NCBI RefSeq assembly: GCF_003026365.1
Contig: NZ_PYOM01000001.1
Coordinates: 186,001-250,000, forward strand
From: Photobacterium angustum
Lineage (GTDB): Bacteria; Pseudomonadota; Gammaproteobacteria; Enterobacterales; Vibrionaceae
Length of the DNA stretch: 64,000 nucleotides
Direction of reading: 5' to 3'
Positions 17,889 through 27,236 of the stretch are shown one piece after another (positions within the stretch are counted from its first letter, which is position 1; every line of letters begins with the position of its first letter). The position numbers and the translations under genes were made by a program. A model generated the notes under the pieces. It ran no database searches, was not told the DNA's origin, and saw only the letters and a list, made by a program, of their open reading frames with translations.

Positions 17889-19268
17889 ATGAATCAAACG
17901 AGAGTCCTAGTAGTCGAAGATGATGAAGGATTACGTGAAGCATTGGTTGATACGTTAGCGTTAGCTGGCTATCAATGGATTGAAGCGGAAAGCGCTGAGC
18001 ATGCTTTAGTGATCATGAAGTCGGAAACGGTTGATATCGTTGTCTCTGATGTACAAATGGCAGGGATGGATGGATTAGCATTACTTCGCAGTATTAAATT
18101 AAATTGGCCTAAAATCCCAGTACTATTGATGACGGCTTACGCCAATATTGAAGATGCAGTCGCGGCGATGCGTGAAGGTGCGATTGATTATATGGCAAAA
18201 CCCTTTGCGCCCGAAGTGCTGTTAAACATGGTCGGGCGTTATGCACCGATAAAAAAACAAAGCAGTAAAACCGTTGTTGCTGATCCGAAAAGTATCAAGT
18301 TGTTAGCACTTGCTGATAAGGTCGCAAAAACGGAGGCGAATGTGATGGTACTAGGGCCGAGTGGCTCAGGAAAAGAAGTACTGTCTCGTTATATCCACGA
18401 TAACTCCGAACGTAAAGATGGCCCCTTTATTGCCATTAACTGCGCTGCCATTCCTGAAAACATGCTTGAAGCAACCTTATTTGGCTATGAAAAAGGCGCA
18501 TTTACAGGGGCGATTCAAGCCTGTCCGGGTAAATTTGAGCAAGCGCAAGGTGGCACCTTATTGCTTGATGAAATCAGTGAAATGGATTTAGGCCTACAGG
18601 CAAAATTATTGCGTGTATTACAAGAACGTGAGGTTGAGCGCCTAGGTGGCCGCAAAAGTATTAAGTTAGATGTACGTATTCTTGCGACCAGTAACCGTGA
18701 ACTTAAAACTTATGTGGCTGAAGGGCATTTTCGTGAGGATTTGTACTACCGACTTAATGTCTTCCCAATTGCTTGGCCTGCTTTAGCTGAACGTCAGGGA
18801 GATATTCTACCTTTAGCGACATTATTTGCAGAGCGACACAGTATCAAGCAAGGAAATGTGGTACCAAGTATAAGCCAAGCGGCACAAGATAAATTAGTAC
18901 AATACCCGTGGCCTGGGAATGTGCGAGAATTGGATAACGTTATTCAACGCGCGTTAATTCTTTGCGATAACAACCACATTCAACAGCAAGATATTTTATT
19001 AGAACATTTTGATTGGCTAGATACGGAAATGCCTCAAAGTGTGCCAGAGCCTGAACCTTGCGTAGTGGCAGTTCGTCCTAAACCGACGGCAACGGGGGAA
19101 GGGCTGGGTAGCGAGTTACGTGAACAAGAATTTAGCATTATTTTAGATACTTTAATCGCCTGTGAAGGCAGCCGTAAAGATGTGGCAGAGCAGTTAGGGA
19201 TCAGCCCTCGAACTTTACGTTATAAATTGGCGAAAATGCGTGATGCAGGTATTGAAATTCCTGCGTAG
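17889..19268 (+). CDS. flrC: Sigma-54-dependent response regulator FlrC
   Basis: FlrC activates class III flagellar genes when phosphorylated by FlrB. In 459 residues it has an intact receiver (VLVVEDDEG; Asp54 in VVSDVQMAGMDG; Lys in YMAKPFAPE), an AAA+ domain with Walker A GPSGSGKE near residue 156, GAFTGA near 203 and the sensor segment, and a C-terminal Fis-type helix-turn-helix with VAEQLGISPRTLRYKL. It is cotranscribed with flrB, and fliE starts only 41 bp later with no visible promoter between. Confidence 0.96.
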   Translation: MNQTRVLVVEDDEGLREALVDTLALAGYQWIEAESAEHALVIMKSETVDIVVSDVQMAGMDGLALLRSIKLNWPKIPVLLMTAYANIEDAVAAMREGAIDYMAKPFAPEVLLNMVGRYAPIKKQSSKTVVADPKSIKLLALADKVAKTEANVMVLGPSGSGKEVLSRYIHDNSERKDGPFIAINCAAIPENMLEATLFGYEKGAFTGAIQACPGKFEQAQGGTLLLDEISEMDLGLQAKLLRVLQEREVERLGGRKSIKLDVRILATSNRELKTYVAEGHFREDLYYRLNVFPIAWPALAERQGDILPLATLFAERHSIKQGNVVPSISQAAQDKLVQYPWPGNVRELDNVIQRALILCDNNHIQQQDILLEHFDWLDTEMPQSVPEPEPCVVAVRPKPTATGEGLGSELREQEFSIILDTLIACEGSRKDVAEQLGISPRTLRYKLAKMRDAGIEIPA

Positions 19269-19309
19269 TGAGCGGTTAAAATAAATACATCGATAGAGAG
19301 AATCACGGA

Positions 19310-19621
19310 ATGAAAGTAAACGGATTACAAGCAGAAATGCAAGCAATGAGACTGGATGCTCAAAACACCACTTCCCCTGCAACCGCCCAACAGGTGAGCT
19401 CTGATTTCGGCAACCTTTTGAGTGATGCATTGCAATCAGTGAACCAGCTTCAAGGGCAATCAAGTGAGTTAGCAACGCGTTTCGATCAAGGCGATCGTAG
19501 CGTTTCATTAGCAGATGTCATGATTGCAAGAAATAAGTCGAGTGTGGCGTTTGAAGCAACCGTACAAGTTCGCAATAAAATGGTACAAGCGTACAAAGAA
19601 TTAATGAATATGCCGGTATAA
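19310..19621 (+). CDS. fliE: Flagellar hook-basal body protein FliE
   Basis: FliE joins the MS ring to the proximal rod and is the first protein exported by the flagellar apparatus. The 103-residue product matches the family in length and in its C-terminal half: SLADVMIARNKSSVAFEATV and QVRNKMVQAYKELMNMPV. It heads the fliEFGHIJ group. No sigma-54 element could be found in the 41 bp after flrC, so it may be read from flrBC or from a promoter inside flrC. Confidence 0.95.
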   Translation: MKVNGLQAEMQAMRLDAQNTTSPATAQQVSSDFGNLLSDALQSVNQLQGQSSELATRFDQGDRSVSLADVMIARNKSSVAFEATVQVRNKMVQAYKELMNMPV

Positions 19622-19682
19622 GCCTGACTTTTTAAAGTATGGAAAGTAACACCGTTATTCTTGCAGTTTATGGGTAAAAGTC

Positions 19683-21431
19683 GTGGCAGAAGAAAACATT
19701 AATCAACCTTTAGCGGTATCGGGCAATGGCTCCGCACCTGTATTACATGATGATGTGGGGGCGGGTCAAGGTGCTGATATTTCAGAGAAGAAAGCCTCTT
19801 CGACTGATAGTCTTTTGGGTAACTTGGATTTATTACGTCAAGTTATTCTAGTACTATCGGTGGCAATTTGTGTCGCGCTAATCGTGTTGGTAACAATGTG
19901 GATCAAAGAGCCTGAGATGCGCCCATTAGGCACTTATGAAACCGAAGAATTAATTCCAATCCTCGATCACTTTGATCAAAAGAAAATTGAATATCAATTA
20001 GATGGCAATACGATCCGTGTTCCTGCTGATAAATACAGCGCAATCAAGTTAGATTTAACCCGTACTGGATTAAATGCCCAGACGGCAGAAGGCGACGATA
20101 TTTTACTGCAAGACATGGGATTTGGTGTATCACAACGAATGGAAAGTGAGCGTTTAAAGCTCAGTCGTGAACGTCAATTAGCCCGTGCCATCGAACAAAT
20201 TAGTCAAGTACGTAAAGCACAAGTCTTACTGGCGACACCAAAACAAAGTGTGTTTGTTCGTCACAACCAAGAAGCGACGGCAACAGTATTTTTAACCTTA
20301 TCTTCTGGTGGTTCACTAGGACAACAAGAAGTGGATTCCATTGTTGATATGGTGGCAACAGCGGTACCTGGGCTTCGTCCAACGCGAGTGACGGTAACCG
20401 ATCAACATGGTCGATTATTGAGCTCTGGTACTGAAGATCCTAGTACAACAGCAAAACGAAAAGAATACGAATTAGAGCGTAAACAGGAACAAGCCTTACG
20501 CGAAAAAATTGATGCTATCTTAATGCCTGTTTTAGGGCTGGGTAATTATACTTCGCAAGTTGATGTTGCAATGGACTTCTCGGCGTTAGAAGAAACCCGT
20601 AAGCGCTATGATCCATCAACGGCAGCAACGCGCAGTGAATTTACACTTGAAGATATTAATGGTGGTAACCAAGTTGCAGGTATTCCTGGTGCATTAAGTA
20701 ATCAGCCGCCTGTTGAATCGGCAATCCCTCAAAATGTGAAAGACATGCAGTCGGGTACAAACGGTAGTGATGGCTCGGTACATAGAGAATCTACCCGTAA
20801 CTATGAATTAGATACCACGATTAGTCATAAGCGTGCACAAACAGGGGTTATTGACCGTCAAACTGTATCTGTTGCAGTAGATTATAAGACCATCACGGAT
20901 CCTAAAACGGGGGACGTGACTCGCGTACCTGTTTCAGAAGCGGAAATTGCTAAAATTCGTCGTTTGCTAATGGGCGGTATTGGTTTTTCAGAAGCGCGAG
21001 GGGATTTACTTGAAGTGCTTTCCGTTCCTTTTGCGTTACCAGAATCTCAATTAGCAGCCGATCTTCCTATCTGGGAAAATCCGAACTTTAGTAGCTGGGT
21101 ACGTTGGATTGCAGCGGCGCTCGTTATTATTGTGGTGATCATGGTATTAGTACGCCCAGCAATGCGTAAGCTGTTGTATCCAAACCAAGCACCTGATGGT
21201 ACGCCATTAGACGAAAATGGTATGCCAGTTATGGCAAACTCAGCGGATTCTGTTGGGCTTATTGGCGCAGAATTGGATGGCGGTGAAGGATTTGAATTGA
21301 GCTCTAGTAGCTTAGATTTACCAAATTTACATAAAGATGAAGACTTACTGAAAGCCGTCCGAGCATTGGTGGATAATGAACCTGATCTCGCAGCACAAGT
21401 GGTTAAAAGTTGGGTGAATGAAGATGGCTAA
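19683..21431 (+). CDS. fliF: Flagellar MS-ring protein FliF
   Basis: FliF forms the inner-membrane MS ring. The 582-residue product starts with GTG and has two membrane segments: LLRQVILVLSVAICVALIVL (about 48-70) and VRWIAAALVIIVVIMVLV (about 475-495), with the large periplasmic region between them (ring-building motifs, including VRKAQVLLATPKQSVF). The C-terminal cytoplasmic tail LLKAVRALVDNEPDLAAQVV is the FliG-binding segment. It overlaps the start of fliG. Confidence 0.96.
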   Translation: MAEENINQPLAVSGNGSAPVLHDDVGAGQGADISEKKASSTDSLLGNLDLLRQVILVLSVAICVALIVLVTMWIKEPEMRPLGTYETEELIPILDHFDQKKIEYQLDGNTIRVPADKYSAIKLDLTRTGLNAQTAEGDDILLQDMGFGVSQRMESERLKLSRERQLARAIEQISQVRKAQVLLATPKQSVFVRHNQEATATVFLTLSSGGSLGQQEVDSIVDMVATAVPGLRPTRVTVTDQHGRLLSSGTEDPSTTAKRKEYELERKQEQALREKIDAILMPVLGLGNYTSQVDVAMDFSALEETRKRYDPSTAATRSEFTLEDINGGNQVAGIPGALSNQPPVESAIPQNVKDMQSGTNGSDGSVHRESTRNYELDTTISHKRAQTGVIDRQTVSVAVDYKTITDPKTGDVTRVPVSEAEIAKIRRLLMGGIGFSEARGDLLEVLSVPFALPESQLAADLPIWENPNFSSWVRWIAAALVIIVVIMVLVRPAMRKLLYPNQAPDGTPLDENGMPVMANSADSVGLIGAELDGGEGFELSSSSLDLPNLHKDEDLLKAVRALVDNEPDLAAQVVKSWVNEDG

Positions 21432-22467
21432 TGATGTTGCTATAAGTGAAAATAAATTTGATCCAAGTACGCTAAGCGGGACAGAAAAAGCTGCAATTTT
21501 ACTGCTTAGCCTTAGTGAGCAAGATGCCGCCAGTATTATTCGTCACCTTGAACCTAAACAGGTGCAGCGTGTAGGTGGTGCGATGGCGAGTATGACAGAT
21601 CTTAGCCAAGAGAAAGTTTCTGGTGTACACCGATTGTTTCTCGAAGATATTCAGAAATACACCAGCATTGGCATGGGCAGCGAAGATTTCGTACGTAACA
21701 CATTAGTTGCAGCGTTAGGTGAAGACAAAGCGAATAATCTTGTTGATCAAATCCTGATGGGCAGTGGTTCTCGTGGCTTAGATTCGCTGAAATGGATGGA
21801 TCCTCGTCAAGTAGCGAGCATTATTCTCAATGAGCATCCGCAGATCCAAACCATTGTTTTATCGTACTTAGAGCCGGAACAATCTGCGGAAATATTAGCG
21901 CAATTTCCTGAGCGTGTACGTTTAGATCTGATGATGCGTATTGCTAACTTAGAAGAAGTACAACCAGCAGCATTGCATGAATTGAACGATATCATGGAGA
22001 AACAGTTTGCCGGTCAAGCAGGTGCGCAAGCGGCTAAAATTGGCGGCTTGAAAGCCGCAGCTGAGATCATGAACTACCTCGATAATAATGTTGAAGGCTT
22101 GTTGATGGATCAGATCCGTGAAACGGATGAAGATACGGCGACTCAGATCCAAGACTTAATGTTCGTATTTGATAACTTAACAGAAGTCGATGATCGCGGT
22201 ATTCAAACCTTGCTCCGTGATGTACCACAAGATCTCTTACAAAAAGCACTAAAAGGTGCTGATGATATGCTACGTGATAAGTTCTTCGCCAATATGTCCA
22301 AGCGTGCTTCAGAAATGCTACGTGAAGAATTAGAAGCAATGGGGCCGATTCGTGTTGCTGATGTAGAAGCGGCGCAAAAAGAAATTCTAACCATTGCTCG
22401 TCGTCTGTCTGATACAGGTGAAATTATGCTTGGTGGCGGCGGTGGCGGTGCAGATGAGTACCTATAA
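21424..22467 (+). CDS. fliG: Flagellar motor switch protein FliG
   Basis: FliG is the rotor protein that interacts with the stator and carries torque. The 347-residue product shows GTEKAAILLLSLSEQDAASI, the EHPQIQTIV motif and the C-terminal torque helix with LLRDVPQDLLQKALKGADD. The gene begins inside the last codons of fliF, suggesting translational coupling. ATG 21424 (MANDV) is chosen by resemblance to relatives; ATG 21418, two codons earlier, is also possible because neither has a strong ribosome-binding site. Confidence 0.96.
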   Translation: MANDVAISENKFDPSTLSGTEKAAILLLSLSEQDAASIIRHLEPKQVQRVGGAMASMTDLSQEKVSGVHRLFLEDIQKYTSIGMGSEDFVRNTLVAALGEDKANNLVDQILMGSGSRGLDSLKWMDPRQVASIILNEHPQIQTIVLSYLEPEQSAEILAQFPERVRLDLMMRIANLEEVQPAALHELNDIMEKQFAGQAGAQAAKIGGLKAAAEIMNYLDNNVEGLLMDQIRETDEDTATQIQDLMFVFDNLTEVDDRGIQTLLRDVPQDLLQKALKGADDMLRDKFFANMSKRASEMLREELEAMGPIRVADVEAAQKEILTIARRLSDTGEIMLGGGGGGADEYL

Positions 22468-22502
22468 AATTATCCCAATTGTTGAACTAGCAGGTGGTCG
22501 TC

Positions 22503-23306
22503 ATGAGTGATGAACGTCGACGCGGCTTTTATCGAGTTTCAGATCATCAAGCACAAGAATTAGAACGTTGGGCATACCCTGATTATTCAGAAGAGCGTCC
22601 AGAGCAAAGTGACAACGCTTTTAATTACCAGCCTCGTCCTGTTATTGAAGAATTCGAGCCTGAAGAAGAAGCGGGGCCTCCGCCATTAACGGCTGCTGAT
22701 TTAGAAGCGATGCAGCAATCTGCGTATGACGAAGGAATAGAACAAGGACGACAAGCTGGACACAGTGAAGGGTTTAAAACCGGTCACGCTGAAGGGCTTG
22801 AATCTGGTCTTGTTGAAGGCAAAGAGCAAGGTTTACAACAGGGGCTAGAGCAAGCCCAACAACAAATAACAGAACAAGTGAATCATTTGGCGTCAGTGGC
22901 AGAAAAGCTATTGGCGCCAATTACACAAGTTGATCGTGACGTTGAAGAACAGGTGATGCAACTTGCTTTAGGTTTAGCGAAAGAGTTGATCCGAGTGGAA
23001 GTGAAAACGAACCCACAAGTGATTTTAAATACGATTCGTGAAGTGGTGGCGACGTTACCGGTTGCCAATCGTGATATTACGATGAATCTGCATCCTGAAG
23101 ATGTAGCCTTAGTAAAACAAAATTTTAGTGACGATGACTTGTTAGAGCGTAAATGGAAACTTATCGCTGAACCAAGTTTAAATCGAGGTGATCTTCAATT
23201 GAGTAGCCATGATACTTCGGTTGATTACTTTATCGAAGATCGTATTCGTCACTCTTTAACCAGCTTTGAAGCGGTTAATAGCAGCGTTCGAGATCAATCT
23301 AAATGA
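22503..23306 (+). CDS. fliH: Flagellar export ATPase regulator FliH
   Basis: FliH binds and restrains the export ATPase FliI and anchors it at the C ring. The 267-residue product has an acidic N-terminal region, a central stretch rich in GxxxG-type repeats (about residues 75-120; [20 protein letters not shown]) typical of FliH, and the C-terminal domain with [17 protein letters not shown] and [12 protein letters not shown] 22503 follows CAGGTGG. Its stop overlaps the fliI ATG. Confidence 0.93.
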   Translation: MSDERRRGFYRVSDHQAQELERWAYPDYSEERPEQSDNAFNYQPRPVIEEFEPEEEAGPPPLTAADLEAMQQSAYDEGIEQGRQAGHSEGFKTGHAEGLESGLVEGKEQGLQQGLEQAQQQITEQVNHLASVAEKLLAPITQVDRDVEEQVMQLALGLAKELIRVEVKTNPQVILNTIREVVATLPVANRDITMNLHPEDVALVKQNFSDDDLLERKWKLIAEPSLNRGDLQLSSHDTSVDYFIEDRIRHSLTSFEAVNSSVRDQSK

Positions 23307-24625
23307 CAGCCTCATTAGCTGAACGGTTAAGTCAATATAAAACGGAAGGGACGGGATGTAAGCCTGTTGCTTCTGGACGGTTAGTGCGAGTTGTTGGTTT
23401 AACACTTGAAGCAATAGGTTGCCGCGCTCCTGTTGGTAGCTTATGTAAAGTAGAAACATTAAATGGTGAACTTGAAGCTGAAGTGGTTGGCTTTTCAGGT
23501 GAAACCTTGTTTCTCATGCCAAGTGAGCAACTGCTTGGGGTGATGCCTGGCGCTAAAGTCACGCCTATTCTGCACAATAGTGGTCTACCTGTTGGCCCAG
23601 AATTATTAGGTCGGGTTATTGATGGGGTTGGTAATCCGCTCGATGGCTTAGGGCCTATTTTTACCGAGCATCGGGCTTCATTTAATGCGACTCCTATCAA
23701 TCCTCTCGCCCGTAAACCAATCAAAGAGCCGCTTGATGTGGGTATAAAAGCGATCAATGGCTGTTTGACTGTAGGTAAAGGCCAGCGTATTGGTCTGTTT
23801 GCAGGTTCGGGTGTTGGTAAGTCTGTGACTTTAGGCATGATGACTCGTGGCACCAGTGCCCAGATCGTTGTGGTTGGCCTTATTGGTGAACGTGGTCGTG
23901 AAGTTAAAGAATTTATTGAAGAAAGCCTAGGGCCTGAAGGTCGTGCGCGATCTGTAGTGGTGGCGGCACCTGCAGATGCTTCACCATTAATGCGCTTAAA
24001 AGGTTGTCAAACATCACTGACGATTGCTGAGTATTTCCGCGATCAGGGCTTTGATGTATTACTTTTGATGGACTCGCTTACCCGTTTTGCACAAGCACAA
24101 CGTGAAATAGCATTGTCTGTTGGTGAGCCGCCAGCAACTAAAGGTTATCCACCTTCGGTATTTGCAAAGTTACCTGCGCTGGTGGAACGTGCGGGTAATG
24201 GCAATGAAAATCAAGGCTCTATAACTGCTTTCTTTACCGTTCTGAGTGAAGGTGATGACTTGCAAGATCCTATTGCAGATGCCTCTCGTGCGATTTTAGA
24301 TGGTCACATAGTGTTATCTCGTGAAATGGCAGACGCTGGGCATTATCCTGCGATCGATGTTGAACGCTCGGTGAGTCGTGTTATGCCTGCGATTGTGAGC
24401 GAAGAGCATATGTTGATGTCTAAAGCGGTACGTCAAATTCTTTCTATATGCCGTAAAAATCAAGATTTAGTCTCCATTGGTGCTTATAAACCTGGTACCG
24501 ATAATACGATTGATCAAGCTTTTAGTTTTAAACCGAAATTAGACGCTTATCTGCAACAAGAAATGAAAGAGTCAGTGCCCTATGAGATGTGCGTCAATAT
24601 GCTGCGCTCGACATTAGGTGGTTAA
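23303..24625 (+). CDS. fliI: Flagellum-specific ATPase FliI
   Basis: FliI is the F1-beta-like ATPase of the flagellar type III export apparatus. Visible signatures in 440 residues are Walker [13 protein letters not shown] (near residue 167), the Walker B strand [18 protein letters not shown] and [18 protein letters not shown], specific for the flagellar/type III ATPase family. It overlaps fliH by four bases (ATGA). Confidence 0.98.
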   Translation: MTASLAERLSQYKTEGTGCKPVASGRLVRVVGLTLEAIGCRAPVGSLCKVETLNGELEAEVVGFSGETLFLMPSEQLLGVMPGAKVTPILHNSGLPVGPELLGRVIDGVGNPLDGLGPIFTEHRASFNATPINPLARKPIKEPLDVGIKAINGCLTVGKGQRIGLFAGSGVGKSVTLGMMTRGTSAQIVVVGLIGERGREVKEFIEESLGPEGRARSVVVAAPADASPLMRLKGCQTSLTIAEYFRDQGFDVLLLMDSLTRFAQAQREIALSVGEPPATKGYPPSVFAKLPALVERAGNGNENQGSITAFFTVLSEGDDLQDPIADASRAILDGHIVLSREMADAGHYPAIDVERSVSRVMPAIVSEEHMLMSKAVRQILSICRKNQDLVSIGAYKPGTDNTIDQAFSFKPKLDAYLQQEMKESVPYEMCVNMLRSTLGG

Positions 24626-24656
24626 TTGCAGGTGATCATGGATAAGGAAATTAAGT

Positions 24657-25097
24657 ATGTCTAACGCGCTAGGATTAATCATCGAGCAAGCGAAAGAGCA
24701 AGAGCATCAAGCAAGTTTAGCGTTAAACCAAGCCCGTATTGAGCAACAAAACTACTTACAACAGTTAGCGCAGATTGAAAAATATCGATTGGATTATCTC
24801 AATCAGTTATCTGTCAGAGGTCAACAAGGTTTAACGGCAAGCCAATATAGTCATTTACAGAAATTTTTAACGCAACTGGATCAAACATTAGAAAAGCAAA
24901 AGCAAGCTGGAGGGTACTTTGAAGAACAAATTCAAAAGTGCTCTCAGCACTGGCAAGAAATGCAGCAAAAAAGACGCTCGGTTGAATGGCTAGTGGAAAA
25001 ACGCGAACGCGAGCATAAACAGTGGCTTGATAAGCAAGAGCAAAAAATGATGGATGAATTTGTTACGTTGCAGTTTGCGCGAAGGTTACAACAATAA
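24657..25097 (+). CDS. fliJ: Flagellar export protein FliJ
   Basis: FliJ is a coiled-coil chaperone-escort protein that plugs into the FliI hexamer. The 146-residue product is almost entirely charged and Gln-rich helix, with LNQARIEQQNYLQQLAQIEK early and KREREHKQWLDKQEQKMMDE near the end, as in the family. AAGGAAATTAAGT precedes the ATG. It ends the fliE-J group. Confidence 0.92.
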   Translation: MSNALGLIIEQAKEQEHQASLALNQARIEQQNYLQQLAQIEKYRLDYLNQLSVRGQQGLTASQYSHLQKFLTQLDQTLEKQKQAGGYFEEQIQKCSQHWQEMQQKRRSVEWLVEKREREHKQWLDKQEQKMMDEFVTLQFARRLQQ

Positions 25098-25113
25098 CCT
25101 TATTGATGAGTAA

Positions 25114-25130
25114 CTGGTTTAGTTTTTGCA
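25114..25130 (+). promoter_or_regulatory. Sigma-54 type promoter for fliK
   Basis: CTGG (25114-25117), ten bases, GCA (25128-25130), an exact -24/-12 spacing, within the 120-bp gap after fliJ. The predicted start near 25141 leaves a leader of about 77 bases. Confidence 0.65.
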
Positions 25131-25217
25131 TTACTCCTACTTATCTCTTTTTGTCGTCGGAAGATCAAATGGTTACGTTTTGTTTTCTCCACGCTCAGTA
25201 CTAGGTTTGAATTGGCT

Positions 25218-26693
25218 ATGAATCTATTAAATCCCTTATCAACACCGCACGTAAAAGCCACACCTGCGGGAGCTTCAAATACTAAAACAGTAGAAAAAAA
25301 CGAAGGTGATAAAGATGCTTCGTTTGATTCTCAGTTACAAGCCGCATCAACAGAGAAAACATCGGTAAGCGATTTAAAAATAGAACAAAAAACAAAAAAA
25401 TCGACAGATGTTGAAACTAGAGATGAAGCGAGCATTGTTTCTGATGATTTAGTTATCGATGCTGAATCTAACGCTGAGTTAGTCTCTGATGACGCTGTTT
25501 CAGGTGACGCTGTTTCAGGTGACGCTGTTTCAGGTGACGCTGTTTCAGGTGAGGTTGTTTCAGATGAAGTTGTATCTGTTGCTGATAGTGAGGATATCGC
25601 CAGTGTTGATAATGTTGACGATGGTGAAAATATTGATGATGTCGAAAAAATGATGTTTGAAGGCGCGGACTTTCTTCAACGTTTGAATCAATCAAATCAG
25701 CAATTTAGTCAACAATCTCCAGAAGGGGGCAAAGCTTTGCCGCCACAGTCAGAGCAAATGACATCATCTGATGAATCTTTAGGTGTGAAATCGGAACTTT
25801 CAGGTGACAAATTTGTATTAGATAGCTCTGAAATCGCATCAATCAAGCAAAATGAGCTAACTGAAAAAGAGAAAGTACTACAAGCGGATGTGAAACCGAG
25901 TGAGCTAAAAATGGGCTGGCACGCTGCAACCGCTGGAGTGAAAGCGGAAACAAGCGATGAGGCGACGCTGCTTTCCCAGTCCACTACCGATCCAGAATTA
26001 AAATCAACGTTATCTGGTGTAAAAGCTGAAAATAGTGTGGTGAATGGGGTTCTTTCTGGTGAAAAAAATTCTGAATTGATCGCAACTAATGGAATGATGG
26101 AAGCGGTTAGAAAAACACTGGTTGATGGTCAGGAAAAAGAGCAAGACAGTATGTCTTCACAACCATTATCGGTACTCATGGGTAACCGGCAAGCCAATGC
26201 GATGAAAATGGACTTACAACATGCGAATACGCAGGTTCAGTCGCCTTTACTGCTGACAAAAGAGCAGGCGGGAGAACAAGTTTCTGAGCGTATTAATATG
26301 ATGATGGCAAAAAATTTAAAGCAAATTGATATCCGATTAGATCCGCCAGAGCTCGGTAAAATTCAAATCAAATTAGCCTTGAATCAAGATCAAGCTTCTG
26401 TCCAATTTACCGTTAATAACAGCCAAACACGCGATATGGTTGAACAAGCAATGCCAAGGCTACGTGAGATGATGCAGCAACAAGGCTTGCAGTTAGCACA
26501 AGGCTCTGTCCAGCAAGACAGTTCAAGTCAATTTGCGCAGCAGTTCTCGCAGCAGCATTCTGGAGGGCAATCATCAGGCACTGCCCATGATGAATCTTTT
26601 GCAGGCACTAATGAGACAAATTCAGATAAACATCTTGATACGATTGAGATGTTTGTAACAAAAAATAAAGATCGGGTTGATTACTATGCGTAA
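25218..26693 (+). CDS. fliK: Flagellar hook-length control protein FliK
   Basis: FliK measures hook length and switches export specificity through FlhB. The 491-residue product has a low-complexity, acidic Ser/Val-rich N-terminal ruler region and a conserved C-terminal domain (about 370-450) with IDIRLDPPELGKIQIKLALN, the Flg_hook signature. A run of four identical 15-bp units near residues 92-111 encodes DAVSG repeats. ATG 25218 is used; an in-frame TTG six bases earlier is less likely. Genes fliL onward follow. Confidence 0.93.
   Translation: MNLLNPLSTPHVKATPAGASNTKTVEKNEGDKDASFDSQLQAASTEKTSVSDLKIEQKTKKSTDVETRDEASIVSDDLVIDAESNAELVSDDAVSGDAVSGDAVSGDAVSGEVVSDEVVSVADSEDIASVDNVDDGENIDDVEKMMFEGADFLQRLNQSNQQFSQQSPEGGKALPPQSEQMTSSDESLGVKSELSGDKFVLDSSEIASIKQNELTEKEKVLQADVKPSELKMGWHAATAGVKAETSDEATLLSQSTTDPELKSTLSGVKAENSVVNGVLSGEKNSELIATNGMMEAVRKTLVDGQEKEQDSMSSQPLSVLMGNRQANAMKMDLQHANTQVQSPLLLTKEQAGEQVSERINMMMAKNLKQIDIRLDPPELGKIQIKLALNQDQASVQFTVNNSQTRDMVEQAMPRLREMMQQQGLQLAQGSVQQDSSSQFAQQFSQQHSGGQSSGTAHDESFAGTNETNSDKHLDTIEMFVTKNKDRVDYYA
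25491..25550 (+). repeat. Four tandem 15-bp repeats in fliK
   Basis: GACGCTGTTTCAGGT occurs four times without change, at 25491, 25506, 25521 and 25536, followed by two degenerate copies to 25580. Each unit encodes DAVSG, so copy change would keep the frame and alter the length of the FliK ruler region. Confidence 0.95.
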
Positions 26694-26746
26694 TTAACAA
26701 TTTCTAATAATTTAATTAATGAAAATAAAGACAAAAAGGAATAAAA

Positions 26747-27229
26747 ATGGCGATGGGCAAGAAAAAGCTGATGTTAATAAGTGCAGTAGCCGTCATTGTA
26801 ATATTGGCGGCAGGCATTGGCTTTTGGTTGCTAAATGGTGATGACACTAAAGAGTCGCCGAAAGTGGCTGCAACGGTTCAAGAAAGTACAGCGTCACCAG
26901 CACCTGTAATGTCAGCTTACTATGTTGTATTACCTCAGCCTTTTACTTTCAATGTTACGGGTGATACACGAGACAGAGTGGTTCAAATTAAAGTGCAATT
27001 AATGGTACGTGGCGATAAAAATGAAGCCTTGGCGAAACAGCACATACCGTTAATTGAAAGTACTCTTCTTCAAGCATTCGGGGTCGCAACCGTCGAGCAA
27101 TTACGTAGCCCTAATGGCCGTGATCAGTTACGCCAACAAGCGCTTGAAGCTGTGAAAGCAACAATGGTTAAAGTGGCTGGAACACCTGCAGTTGAGCGGG
27201 TTCTTTTTACTGGTTTTGTAATGCAGTAG
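26747..27229 (+). CDS. fliL: Flagellar basal body-associated protein FliL
   Basis: FliL is a single-pass inner-membrane protein that surrounds the stator and supports torque. The 160-residue product has a short cytoplasmic KKK start, one membrane helix (about 9-30; LISAVAVIVILAAGIGFWLL) and a periplasmic domain with YYVVLPQPFTFNV and REQALEAVKATMV-like C-terminal helix (QQALEAVKATMVKV). AAAAGGA precedes the ATG. It leads directly into fliM. Confidence 0.95.
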   Translation: MAMGKKKLMLISAVAVIVILAAGIGFWLLNGDDTKESPKVAATVQESTASPAPVMSAYYVVLPQPFTFNVTGDTRDRVVQIKVQLMVRGDKNEALAKQHIPLIESTLLQAFGVATVEQLRSPNGRDQLRQQALEAVKATMVKVAGTPAVERVLFTGFVMQ

Positions 27230-27236
27230 GTTTACA

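Noticed and set aside
25491-25580. CRISPR array
   Set aside because: Units of 15 bp without spacers, inside an open coding frame; this is a tandem repeat in fliK. No other repeat-spacer pattern was seen.
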